A stretch of 64,000 nt of DNA from an uncultured Pontibacter sp. GTDB lineage: Bacteria; Bacteroidota; Bacteroidia; Cytophagales; Hymenobacteraceae. Under the pieces are notes generated by a model. The model ran no database searches. It was not told where the DNA came from and saw only the letters and a list, made by a program, of their open reading frames with translations. Positions 8,560-16,941 of this stretch are shown here, one piece after another. Within the stretch, counting starts at the first letter, position 1; each line of letters begins with the position of its first letter. The translations under genes were made by a program, and so were the position numbers. The DNA lies in NCBI RefSeq assembly GCF_947492645.1, contig NZ_CANLMZ010000008.1, positions 682,001 to 746,000 on the forward strand, in the 5' to 3' direction.

Positions 8560-9807
8560 TTATTTAGCTATTGTAGCACTCTTCAATATTTCGTGGCCCA
8601 GTTTATCGCGCTTGGTGGCTAGGTACTTTTGGTTATGCTCGTTTGGCACAATCTCAATCGGCACTCGTTCAACCACCTCTAAGCCATAACCCATCAGGCC
8701 GGTACGCTTGCGTGGGTTGTTAGAGATTAACCTCATTTTAGATACCCCTAAGTCGCGTAGAATCTGTGCACCTACACCATAATCACGTTCATCCATGCCA
8801 AAGCCCAACTCCAGGTTAGCTTCAACAGTATCGCGGCCCTGCTCCTGCAACTTATACGCTTTCAACTTGTTCAGCAGGCCAATACCACGGCCTTCCTGGT
8901 TCATGTATACTATTACGCCTTTGCCTTCTTTGTCAATCATGCGCATGGCTTCGTGTAGTTGTGGGCCACAGTCGCAGCGGCAAGAACCGAAAATATCGCC
9001 GGTTACGCAAGAGGAGTGCACACGCACCAAAACTGGATCACCTTCTTCCCAGGTGCCTTTTACTAATGCCAGGTGCTTTGCCCCGTTGCTACGCTGTGTA
9101 AAGGCATACAAGTCAAAATCACCGTAATCAGTTGGTAACTGCACCGCTATTTCGCGGTCTATCAGGCTTTCGTGCTTCAGGCGGTAGGCAATCAGGTCTT
9201 TTATCGAAATAAGTTTCAGGTCGAAACGCTCGGCTACCTTTACCAGGTCAGGCAGGCGCGCCATGGTACCATCCTCGTTCATAATTTCCACCAGAACTCC
9301 GGCAGGTGCAAGCCCGGCCAGGCGTGCCAGGTCTACAGAAGCTTCTGTATGACCAGCGCGGCGCAATACGCCTTCTTTTTTTGCCTTAAGCGGGAAAATA
9401 TGTCCTGGTTTACCTAAAGAGTGCGGGTCTGTGTTGGGATCAACTAAGGCCTGAAGTGTTTTGGCACGATCTGAGGCCGAAATACCAGTAGTACAGCCAT
9501 GGCCAATTAAATCTACGGATACAGTAAAAGGCGTGGCATGCAAAGCTGTGTTGCGGCCAACCATCAGTTCTAGCCCGAGTTCTTCGCAACGCTCTTCCGT
9601 TAACGGGGCGCAAATAAGCCCACGGCCATGCGTTGCCATAAAGTTTACAATTTCTGGCGTCACCATCTCAGCGGCACAAACAAAGTCGCCTTCGTTTTCG
9701 CGGTCGTCATCGTCTACTACAATTACCACTTTGCCTTGTCTGATATCTTCGATAGCAGCCTCTATTGAGTCTAATGGTCTGATATCACCAGTTGTATTGA
9801 TTTCCAT
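8560..9807 (-). CDS. ribBA: Bifunctional DHBP synthase / GTP cyclohydrolase II
   Basis: Two early steps of riboflavin synthesis in one 415-residue protein. The N-terminal half (about residues 8-205) is 3,4-dihydroxy-2-butanone-4-phosphate synthase, with the acidic [11 protein letters not shown] motif. The C-terminal half (about 210-400) is GTP cyclohydrolase II, with the zinc site around [17 protein letters not shown]. Length is standard for RibBA fusions. I see no FMN riboswitch in the upstream 100 bases. A TACTTTTG sequence at 9875-9882 (minus strand) resembles a Bacteroidetes -7 element. It is followed by its own terminator. Confidence 0.95.
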   Translation of the reverse strand: MEINTTGDIRPLDSIEAAIEDIRQGKVVIVVDDDDRENEGDFVCAAEMVTPEIVNFMATHGRGLICAPLTEERCEELGLELMVGRNTALHATPFTVSVDLIGHGCTTGISASDRAKTLQALVDPNTDPHSLGKPGHIFPLKAKKEGVLRRAGHTEASVDLARLAGLAPAGVLVEIMNEDGTMARLPDLVKVAERFDLKLISIKDLIAYRLKHESLIDREIAVQLPTDYGDFDLYAFTQRSNGAKHLALVKGTWEEGDPVLVRVHSSCVTGDIFGSCRCDCGPQLHEAMRMIDKEGKGVIVYMNQEGRGIGLLNKLKAYKLQEQGRDTVEANLELGFGMDERDYGVGAQILRDLGVSKMRLISNNPRKRTGLMGYGLEVVERVPIEIVPNEHNQKYLATKRDKLGHEILKSATIAK

Positions 9808-10037
9808 ACTAGTTATATTGTGCTTGCTTTAAGCGATCCTAAAGCACAGCTGTTGATTTTTTAGTAAAGCGATACAAAAGTATAAAGTTTATACCGCATT
9901 CCCTTTTTATTTGAACAACACTTTTAGGATGGATTTAGTTGATATGGGTTGAAATTTGGCTGGTGCTGTGCTCTAACCTCCTTACGTGCGCCAGTACTGA
10001 TGAGAGGATTAGATATGCAGGATGAGTCTCTGCTCCG

Positions 10038-10285
10038 GCTCCAACCACCCCTGGCCCCTCCTTGTCCAAGGCGGGGAATCTGTTATTACTCTGGCTCAAG
10101 TATAGGCTATGTAGCTTCGGCTTAACCTCCCTTCAACCTAAGATCCTTAACAGGATGACAAATTAGAAAGCAGAGGCTAAAGGAAAGACAGAAGAAGGTG
10201 TAAATTAACTTACCCGCTTTGGACTAGTGAAAATGAGATTTGAAACTAGCGAGCAGAACTCTGAGGGACTAGGGGTGATTGGAGC
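10038..10285. repeat. Intergenic element copy A, terminal inverted repeats, non-coding
   Basis: A 248-base unit between ribBA and dnaG. The ends are imperfect inverted repeats of 23 bases (left starts GCTCCAACCACCCC at 10038; right ends GGGGTGATTGGAGC at 10285; about 20 of 23 match). Just inside the left end is a hairpin, CCCCTCCTT-gtcc-AAGGCGGGG. The interior (about 10093-10260) closely matches copy B at 38.2 kb and has no ORF. The rest of the 9808-10362 gap holds only ribBA upstream sequence and a short GCAGGATGAGT stretch also seen near copy B. Confidence 0.85.
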
Positions 10286-10362
10286 TTATAGTGCGAAAAC
10301 TAGTGCAGAAACCTGTGCAGTTACTACCTGCTAATTATTATGAAGTCAGTAAAGTCATCATA

Positions 10363-12276
10363 TTACCTGTTCACCACAATGCCAAGCATATCTCCCAGTT
10401 GGCTATGCAAACTTTTAAGCATCAGGATGGTATTTAGCTGGCGGTCTTGCTCCTGTGGGTCGGTTACGATGCGTAGCTTTTCCATTTCGGTTTTCATGAG
10501 CAACTCCACATTGCGCCATTTTAAGCGTAAAACGGCACGTTCTGCACCATAAGGCAACAAGTCAATCTCTGTAGGCACAAAAATGGAGTGGGTTTCCCAG
10601 TTATGGCTGAGTTCGTGTGGGTCCGAAAGCAGGTTTGTAGCCTCTGTCCTGATCTCATTGTCAGGATAATTGATAAAATCTTCGGCAGAGGGCACCACGC
10701 TGTTGCACAGTTTTTCTTTGATCAGCTCCATAAAACGGCTGTACAGCGGTGTTCTGAACTCCACATCCTCCAGCTGCTCCAACATATATTGGCAGGTAGT
10801 CATTCCTTCCTCCAGCATCCGGTCCGGGTAATTAAGCAGCATCCGCACAATTTCGCGCTCATACCTTTGCAATACATCCGTATCTGATGCAGGTTTTTCA
10901 GGCTCTGCCTCTTCCGGAAAAGGCATGCTCTCGAACTCAGGATTACTGGTTTTTGGCTGTTGCCTGTCCTGAAGCTGCATTTTGTTGTACTCCGAAATCA
11001 GTACCTGCTCATCGATATCGAAAATGAGGCTACAGCTACGGAAGAATACGGTTCGCTTAATCGAGTCCGGGATTTTGGCAATAGAGGTTACAATCTCGCG
11101 TATGGCTTCGGCTTTCCTGACCGGGTTGCCTTTTGCCTCGGCAGCATAAAGGCTCGTTTTGAAGGAAATGAAATCCTGTGAGTGCTCTTTCAGGTAAGCC
11201 TTAAAAGCGGTGTCGCCCACTTTCTGGATGTATGAATCCGGGTCTTCACCCTCCGGAAACGTAACTACATCTACGTTCAGGCCATTCTCCAGAATCAGGT
11301 CGATGCCGCGCAACGAGGCTTTTATACCTGCCGCATCGCCATCATACAGCACCGTAATATTTTGGGTATACCGCGCTATCAGCTTTATCTGCCCTTCTGT
11401 AAGCGAGGTGCCCGACGAGGCTACTACGTTTTCGATGCCGCCCTGGTGCAAAGAGAGCACATCCAGGTAACCCTCCACCATGTAGCACATATCCTGCATG
11501 CGCAGCGCCTGCTTTGCCTGGTACAAACCATACAGCACATTGCTTTTATGGTAGATATCAGACTCGGGGGAGTTAAGGTATTTAGGGCTTTTTTTATCGT
11601 TCGGTTTAAGAGTCCGGGCACCAAAGCCCACTACCCTACCCGACACGTTATGGATCGGAAACATCACCCGGCCCCGGAAACGGTCATACTTCTTGCCTTC
11701 TTCCTTCGCAATGGTAAGGCCGGTCGCCTCCAGGTATTTCTGCTGATAACCTGCTTTTAGGGCCGCATCAGTTAAATCCGTCCATTCGTCTAAACTGTAG
11801 CCCAGCTCAAATTTACGGATGGTGTTATTGCTAAGACCACGCTGTTTTAAGTATGATTGCCCTATACCGCCCTGCTCGTGGCTGTGCAGTCGCTCCTGGA
11901 AATGCTTGTTGGCAAAATCAGATACGATGAAAAGACTGTCGCGCTCGCTTTGTTCTTTTGCGTACTCAGGTGTGGGGTTGTCTTCCGGCACATCAATGCC
12001 ATACTTTTTTGCCAGGTACTTCAGCGCCTCCGGAAAGCTGGTGCCTTCCACATCCATGATAAACTGCACCGAGTTACCTGCCTTGCCACAACCAAAGCAC
12101 TTGTAAATACCTTTAGCCGGCGATACAGAAAACGAAGGAGACTTCTCGTGGTGGAAAGGACAGCATGCCCACAGGTTTTGCCCCTTCTTCTTCAGCGACA
12201 CAAAATCACCCACCACCTCTGTTATATCGGCTTGGGCTAAAATCTGGTCAACGGTTTCTTTTGGAATCAGGGACAT
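10363..12276 (-). CDS. dnaG: DNA primase
   Basis: Primase that makes RNA primers at the replication fork. The CHC2 zinc finger is intact (C39, H42, C60, C63 in CCPFHHEK and YKCFGCG). The Toprim core follows, with MVEGYLDVLSL and VLYDGDAAGIKA. The C-terminal third is the DnaB-binding region. I use the ATG at 12276 (637 residues); a TTG two codons upstream is less likely. It stands alone on the minus strand, not in the rpsU-dnaG-rpoD arrangement of Proteobacteria. Confidence 0.95.
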   Translation of the reverse strand: MSLIPKETVDQILAQADITEVVGDFVSLKKKGQNLWACCPFHHEKSPSFSVSPAKGIYKCFGCGKAGNSVQFIMDVEGTSFPEALKYLAKKYGIDVPEDNPTPEYAKEQSERDSLFIVSDFANKHFQERLHSHEQGGIGQSYLKQRGLSNNTIRKFELGYSLDEWTDLTDAALKAGYQQKYLEATGLTIAKEEGKKYDRFRGRVMFPIHNVSGRVVGFGARTLKPNDKKSPKYLNSPESDIYHKSNVLYGLYQAKQALRMQDMCYMVEGYLDVLSLHQGGIENVVASSGTSLTEGQIKLIARYTQNITVLYDGDAAGIKASLRGIDLILENGLNVDVVTFPEGEDPDSYIQKVGDTAFKAYLKEHSQDFISFKTSLYAAEAKGNPVRKAEAIREIVTSIAKIPDSIKRTVFFRSCSLIFDIDEQVLISEYNKMQLQDRQQPKTSNPEFESMPFPEEAEPEKPASDTDVLQRYEREIVRMLLNYPDRMLEEGMTTCQYMLEQLEDVEFRTPLYSRFMELIKEKLCNSVVPSAEDFINYPDNEIRTEATNLLSDPHELSHNWETHSIFVPTEIDLLPYGAERAVLRLKWRNVELLMKTEMEKLRIVTDPQEQDRQLNTILMLKSLHSQLGDMLGIVVNR

Positions 12277-12471
12277 GGGCAAAAGTATAAGCGGATAGCA
12301 AAGATAAGGGTTGAATCGTTGAATTGCTGCATTGTTAAATTGTTATTTCTCCCTATAAAGATTTTTAAAGAAACTTCAGCAGAAACGCGCTTTCGCCTTG
12401 AAAGCTAAGCATATCGCTTGTCATAGCGGCAAAACAACTTCCGTCAGCAATACAGCTATTTAACCTTTGCA

Positions 12472-12999
12472 TTACTTATTCAAAATCCTGTTGTAGTACT
12501 CGTAATTCTCATCATCAAAGCAAACAAACTTTATACTTTGCAGGCTAGTTTGGTGCTGTTCCAGAAAAGCCCAAGTTGCCTGCACGGCCACCTCAGCGGC
12601 CTTAGCCTTCGGGTAACCGTATACGCCTGTACTGATATTCGGGAAGCCTATACTTGTAAGCTGTTTTTGCGTGGCTAGTTGCAAGCTATTTTGATAGCAA
12701 TTGGCTAGTAAAGCAGGTTCGTTCTGGTTGCCGCCATGCCAAACCGGACCTACCGTATGTATAACATGCTTTGCAGGCAGATTCCCGGCAGTTGTAATAA
12801 CGGCCTCTCCGGTAGGGCAGCCGCCTTGCCTGGCACGTATCTGCTTGCATTCCTCCAATATAGCAGGCCCACCAGCCCTGTGTATGGCACCGTCTACGCC
12901 ACCGCCTCCCAGCAAACTGTTATTTGCAGCATTTACAATCGCATCTACCTGTTGTTTCGTGATGTCGCCTTTTACAACTTCTAGCTGTACTTTATCCAT
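12472..12999 (-). CDS. Macrodomain protein, O-acetyl-ADP-ribose deacetylase-like
   Basis: A 175-residue single macrodomain of the YmdB/MacroD type. The ADP-ribose-binding blocks are visible: [23 protein letters not shown] (first conserved loop, residues 18-40) and the second loop [20 protein letters not shown]. Members remove ADP-ribose from acidic residues and hydrolyse O-acetyl-ADP-ribose. There is no partner ADP-ribosyltransferase or sirtuin gene beside it, so it is probably a housekeeping copy. Confidence 0.9.
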   Translation of the reverse strand: MDKVQLEVVKGDITKQQVDAIVNAANNSLLGGGGVDGAIHRAGGPAILEECKQIRARQGGCPTGEAVITTAGNLPAKHVIHTVGPVWHGGNQNEPALLANCYQNSLQLATQKQLTSIGFPNISTGVYGYPKAKAAEVAVQATWAFLEQHQTSLQSIKFVCFDDENYEYYNRILNK

Positions 13000-13248
13000 A
13001 CTTTATACTTTGGTCTAATTAAAATTACGCTTCTGATCTTGCCACGTGTACTCCTTTAAACACTTTTAAAGCTGTAGTATACTTTTTGAACCTGGTACAA
13101 GCAACAACTTTTAGATTAAAAAACTTAAGGAAGTCAAACTTTTATAAGGTCTACTTACGCTGGGGCATTCATTTAAGTATAAAAACTGATCTTTCTCATT
13201 ACTGTGTAAGCAAGGAAGCCTTTATATGCGATTGGCAAATTTTGTTTG

Positions 13249-13256
13249 TATCTTTG
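13249..13256 (+). promoter_or_regulatory. Candidate -7 element of mrp
   Basis: TATCTTTG matches the Bacteroidetes -7 consensus TAnnTTTG and lies 34 bases before the mrp ATG. I see no convincing -33 TTTG at the expected distance, only ATTGG at 13231-13235. Confidence 0.4.
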
Positions 13257-13289
13257 TAGTACGAACTGCAAAAGCAGCTCTAATTTAAT

Positions 13290-14393
13290 ATGGCGATTAC
13301 AAGAGAAGATATATTAAAAGCACTCAGTTATGTAGAGGAGCCAGACCTGGGCAAGGACCTGGTTACCCTGAACATGATTGAGGATGTGGATGTAAATGGC
13401 AAAGATGTAACCTTTACAGTTATACTTACAACCCCTGCCTGCCCACTAAAAGACCTTATACGCAATGCCTGTGTTACTGCCATTCATACTATGGTGGATA
13501 AAGAGGCAAACGTAACAGTACACATGACATCGCGTGTCACATCCGGCCGTGGTGATACATCTGAGGTGCTGAGAGGTGTTAAAAACATAATTGCCATTGC
13601 ATCTGGTAAAGGTGGCGTAGGTAAGTCTACAGTCACCAGTAACCTGGCTATAGCGCTGGCTCAGTCAGGTGCACGGGTAGGTTTGATCGATGCTGATATT
13701 TCTGGACCGTCAATCCCTACCATGTTCGGTGTAGAGCAAGAGCGTCCACGCATGATACAGGGCGACCATGGCAAGAACTATATCGTACCGGTAGAACATT
13801 TCGGCGTTAAAATGATGTCGATTGGCTTTCTGACACCTGCAGACGGTGCTGTAGTATGGCGTGGCCCAATGGCAAGCTCTGCCCTGCGCCAGTTTATTTC
13901 GGATGTAGAGTGGGGTGAGTTAGATTACCTGCTTCTTGATTTACCTCCGGGAACATCAGATATTCACTTAACGATGGTGCAGGCGCTGCCAGTAACTGGT
14001 GCCGTTATCGTAACTACGCCACAAAAAGTGGCCTTGGCCGATGCTGTAAGAGGCTTGCAGATGTTCCGACAGCCACAGATAAACGTGCCGGTGTTGGGCG
14101 TAGTAGAAAATATGGCTTACTTTACACCAGCCGAGCTGCCAGAAAACAAATATTATATTTTTGGCGAAGGCGGCGGCAGAGACCTGGCAGCGAAGTTTAA
14201 CATTCCTCTTTTAGGCCAGGTTCCGATTGTGCAAAGTATACGCGAAAGCGGTGATGCCGGTACTCCGGTAGTTCTACAGAACGATTCTCCGGCTTCCGGT
14301 GTTTTCAAGGAGTTAGCCCAGGCTGTAGCCCAGCAGGTGTCGGTCCGTAACGCGACGCTAGGTAAAACAAAACCCGTAGAAATTAAAAGCTAA
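13290..14393 (+). CDS. mrp: Mrp/NBP35 family Fe-S carrier ATPase
   Basis: 367 residues. An N-terminal MIP18-like domain (DUF59, about residues 1-80) is fused to a deviant-Walker P-loop ATPase with ASGKGGVGKST (GKGGVGKST at 106-114) and DADISGPSIP. These proteins carry Fe-S clusters to apo-enzymes in the cytoplasm. The next gene, six bases downstream, encodes a NifU-type scaffold domain, supporting a joint Fe-S role. A -7-like element lies 34 bases upstream. I note that the usual C-terminal CxxC of ApbC is not obvious here. Confidence 0.92.
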   Translation: MAITREDILKALSYVEEPDLGKDLVTLNMIEDVDVNGKDVTFTVILTTPACPLKDLIRNACVTAIHTMVDKEANVTVHMTSRVTSGRGDTSEVLRGVKNIIAIASGKGGVGKSTVTSNLAIALAQSGARVGLIDADISGPSIPTMFGVEQERPRMIQGDHGKNYIVPVEHFGVKMMSIGFLTPADGAVVWRGPMASSALRQFISDVEWGELDYLLLDLPPGTSDIHLTMVQALPVTGAVIVTTPQKVALADAVRGLQMFRQPQINVPVLGVVENMAYFTPAELPENKYYIFGEGGGRDLAAKFNIPLLGQVPIVQSIRESGDAGTPVVLQNDSPASGVFKELAQAVAQQVSVRNATLGKTKPVEIKS

Positions 14394-14398
14394 TATAC

Positions 14399-14665
14399 AT
14401 GGCAGCTGTAAACATAGATCAAGACTTCATGCTCCGCATCGAGAGCGCCCTCGACCAGATCAGGCCGTACCTGGAAGCTGACGGAGGGAACGTGAAAGTG
14501 CTGGAGGTAACAGATGAAATGGTGCTGAAGCTGGAGCTGTTAGGTGCCTGTGGCTCATGTCCTATGTCCACGATGACGCTAAAAGCCGGCGTGGAGCAGT
14601 CTGTACTAAGAGCTATCCCAGAAATTAAGTCTGTAGAAGCTGTAAACGTAACTCCTATAGCTTAA
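14399..14665 (+). CDS. NifU-like Fe-S scaffold domain protein
   Basis: 88 residues, a stand-alone NifU C-terminal domain with its cluster-binding pair C51 and C54 in GACGSCPMSTMTL. It probably binds a 4Fe-4S cluster and passes it on. It is six bases downstream of mrp, in one operon, and a strong terminator follows. Confidence 0.92.
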   Translation: MAAVNIDQDFMLRIESALDQIRPYLEADGGNVKVLEVTDEMVLKLELLGACGSCPMSTMTLKAGVEQSVLRAIPEIKSVEAVNVTPIA

Positions 14666-14671
14666 ATTATT

Positions 14672-14730
14672 TATACTTTATACTTAAGCGGAAGCTCCTG
14701 CAACTGGCAGAGGCTTCCGCTTTTTGTTTT
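14672..14730 (+). terminator. Terminator after the mrp operon, preceded by two TATACTT words
   Basis: AAGCGGAAGC (14686-14695) pairs with GCTTCCGCTT (14713-14722), followed by a T tract. Two TATACTT words stand in direct tandem at 14672-14685, touching the stem. Confidence 0.85.
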
Positions 14731-14821
14731 AATAGCAACTACTAAAACAGCATAACACTTACTTGCGTTAGCAGAGAACGAGCTATACCCCTCTATACTT
14801 TACCTTACGTTTAAAAAAACC

Positions 14822-14829
14822 TATATTTG
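14822..14829 (+). promoter_or_regulatory. Candidate -7 element of fumarylacetoacetase
   Basis: TATATTTG fits TAnnTTTG and is 22 bases before the ATG. No clear -33 element is seen. Confidence 0.4.
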
Positions 14830-14851
14830 CTCTTATAAACAGTCTCACACT

Positions 14852-16123
14852 ATGGTTAAAGCAAACGATCCCTCCCTCCACTCCTGGATAGAAATAGCAC
14901 CCGAAAGCGACTTCCCAATACAAAACCTGCCTTTCGGTATATTCCGGACAACGACCAGAGACCCACGGGTTGGCGTGGCTATCGGCGAATATATACTGGA
15001 TTTGTGCGTGGTGGCGCAGCACAACCTTTTCGAGCTTATCGATATTGACCCAACTATTTTCCATAGGCCATACCTGAACGACTTTATCTCCTTGGGCAAA
15101 CCGGTATGGCGTGCCGTCAGAAACCGTGTGTCTCATTTACTGCGCAACGACAATGAAGAGATCAGCGGCAACAGCGACTTGATACGGGAGTGCCTGGTGC
15201 TGCAAAGCGACGCAGAAATGCTGATGCCGGTTAAAGTGCCCAACTATACTGATTTTTACAGCAGCATAGAACATGCCACCAACGTAGGCACTATGTTCCG
15301 GGACCCAAAGAATGCGCTTCTGCCAAACTGGAAACATATTCCAATCGGATACCATGGCCGTGCATCATCCATAGTAGTCTCGGGCACGCCTGTGCACAGG
15401 CCTAACGGCCAAACAAAGGCCGCCGATGCCGATGCGCCTACTTTTGGTCCAAGCCGCCTGCTCGATTTTGAACTTGAAGTAGCCTTTATCACAGGCAAAG
15501 AAACACAGTTGGGCGAAAGTATAACTCCAGACGACGCGACTGATTACATCTTTGGTGTAGTGCTGTTTAACGACTGGTCGGCCCGCGACATGCAAACGTG
15601 GGAGTATGTGCCGCTGGGCCCTTTCCTGGCTAAAAGCTTTGGCTCGTCTATATCTCCGTGGGTAGTTACTTTGGATGCGCTTGAGCCATTCAAGGTGAAA
15701 GGCCCTGTACAAGACCCTAAACCGCTGCCTTACCTGGAGTACAGCGGCAACCATAACTACGACATTAAGTTGGAAGTGCTTATAAAACCTGAAAGTGGTG
15801 AAGAAAACAGTATTTGTCGCTCTAATTACAAGTACATGTACTGGAACATGAACCAGCAACTGACGCACCAAAGCAGTAACGGCTGCAACATCCAGGTAGG
15901 CGACATGTACGCATCCGGTACCATTAGCGGTTCTGAAAAAGACTCTTATGGCTCTATGCTGGAATTAACCTGGCGTGGCACAAACCCTATCAAATTATCG
16001 GATGGCACAGAGCGCAAATTCATTAATGATTTTGACGAAGTGATCATGCGCGGCTATGGCGAGCGCAATGGCATTCGTATTGGCTTCGGCGAGGTAAGAT
16101 CGCAGGTGCTTCCTGCTTTGTAA
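14852..16123 (+). CDS. fahA: Fumarylacetoacetase
   Basis: Last step of tyrosine and homogentisate breakdown: fumarylacetoacetate to fumarate and acetoacetate. 423 residues, normal length. Family blocks are clear: YTDFYSSIEHATNVGTMFR (metal and catalytic histidine), IPIGYHGRASSIVVSG, and the metal-binding segment VLFNDWSARDMQTWEYVPLG. It is monocistronic here; other genes of tyrosine degradation are not in the window. A palindromic terminator follows. Confidence 0.95.
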   Translation: MVKANDPSLHSWIEIAPESDFPIQNLPFGIFRTTTRDPRVGVAIGEYILDLCVVAQHNLFELIDIDPTIFHRPYLNDFISLGKPVWRAVRNRVSHLLRNDNEEISGNSDLIRECLVLQSDAEMLMPVKVPNYTDFYSSIEHATNVGTMFRDPKNALLPNWKHIPIGYHGRASSIVVSGTPVHRPNGQTKAADADAPTFGPSRLLDFELEVAFITGKETQLGESITPDDATDYIFGVVLFNDWSARDMQTWEYVPLGPFLAKSFGSSISPWVVTLDALEPFKVKGPVQDPKPLPYLEYSGNHNYDIKLEVLIKPESGEENSICRSNYKYMYWNMNQQLTHQSSNGCNIQVGDMYASGTISGSEKDSYGSMLELTWRGTNPIKLSDGTERKFINDFDEVIMRGYGERNGIRIGFGEVRSQVLPAL

Positions 16124-16143
16124 CAGATTAGTTTTTATACTAC

Positions 16144-16181
16144 AAAAAAGCCCCGGCAAGTATACTTGCCGGGGCTTTTTT
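16144..16181 (+). terminator. Perfect 38-base palindromic terminator with AAGTATACTT at its centre
   Basis: Nineteen-base arms with no unpaired centre: six A, GCCCCGGC, then AAGTATACTT across the centre at 16158-16167. It ends the fumarylacetoacetase transcript. Using two copies of the abundant AAGTATA word as the stem tip recalls uptake-signal terminators of Neisseria and Haemophilus. Confidence 0.9.
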
Positions 16182-16270
16182 GTAGTATAGCAGCCAGCTT
16201 AAACGTTTTCTGCAGCAGCCACTTCTATAGATCAAATAAACAGCCTTTGCTTAAATATTTATACTTTGAT

Positions 16271-16828
16271 CCCGGGTCCTACCACCCCTGCCCCTCAGAG
16301 CTCTGCTCGCTGGTTTCAAACTCTCGTTTTCATTCGTGCAAGGAGGGGAGCTTTTTACTTACTAAAGCCATTGCTGATCTGTTGCAGCACAGCTTCTAAG
16401 TTATCAAACACATCTTTATTTTCGAAGCGCAGCACCCGGATGTTCAAATTCTTAAGATACATGTCGCGCTCTAAGTCATCCTGTTCTGCAGAAATGTTAT
16501 TGTGCACCTGTCCATCTAGCTCAACAGCAATTTGCTCTGAGGGGCAATAGAAGTCAAGAATGTAATTTCCGACGCTGTGCTGGCGCCTGAATTTTCTACC
16601 TTCTAGGCTGCCACCCTTCAAGTGCTTCCACAATTCTGTCTCGGCAGGAGTCAAACTACTACGCAACTCTTTTCTATATTCCTTCAAGTATTTGCGGTTG
16701 TGTAGCATGATGTAAATACTGAACATTTAATTCATAAGACGATGAATCAAATTAAACGTGAGGTAAAAGAATAAGTAGGAAAAGCTCCCCTCCTTGGCTA
16801 AGGAGGGGCAGGGGTGGTTGGACCAGGG
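16271..16828. mobile_element. Intergenic element copy C carrying a DUF559 gene
   Basis: Outer inverted repeats of 26 bases with about 24 matches: CCCGGGTCCTACCACC from 16271 and its complement ending at 16828. The left end continues into the sub-terminal sequence of copies A and B (CAGAGCTCTGCTCGCTGGTTTCAAA, in reverse). The right end has a hairpin CCCCTCCTT-ggct-AAGGAGGGG. An inner inverted pair, AAGGAGGGGAGCTTTT near 16340 and its complement near 16783, directly brackets the gene. The ends match A and B, but the DUF559 gene replaces their interior. No target duplication was recognised. Confidence 0.7.
16355..16708 (-). CDS. DUF559 protein, Vsr-like endonuclease fold
   Basis: 117 residues from the chosen ATG (an ATG at 16726 adds six residues). 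DUF559 hallmarks are LTPAETELWKHL, GRKFRRQHSVGNYILDFYCP (D52 in LDFYC) and IAVELDGQVH (E63, D65), ending VLRFENKDVFDNL. This is the PD-(D/E)xK-type core shared with Vsr and related nucleases. Activity is inferred. It is not in any operon. It sits between inverted repeats that also form the ends of non-coding copies A and B, with its stop directly at the inner repeat, so it may be the protein component of that element. Confidence 0.8.
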   Translation of the reverse strand: MLHNRKYLKEYRKELRSSLTPAETELWKHLKGGSLEGRKFRRQHSVGNYILDFYCPSEQIAVELDGQVHNNISAEQDDLERDMYLKNLNIRVLRFENKDVFDNLEAVLQQISNGFSK

Positions 16829-16883
16829 ACTGAAAATAATCCAACCACCTCCATAGTTCTAGCCGAAAAATTCAGATCCTCTA

Positions 16884-16932
16884 TAAAGCGAAAAGCCCCT
16901 GTAGGTTGTACCTGCAGGGGCTTTTCGCTTTA
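16884..16932 (-). terminator. Terminator of the 4,6-dehydratase gene
   Basis: Long hairpin: TAAAGCGAAAAGCCCCTG pairs with CAGGGGCTTTTCGCTTTA around a short GTAGGTTGTACCTG-type tip. It lies just past the stop at 16942. Confidence 0.85.
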
Positions 16933-16941
16933 TACTTTATA

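Noticed and set aside
9808..9907. FMN riboswitch upstream of ribBA
   Set aside because: None of the conserved FMN-element segments is visible in the 100 bases before the start.
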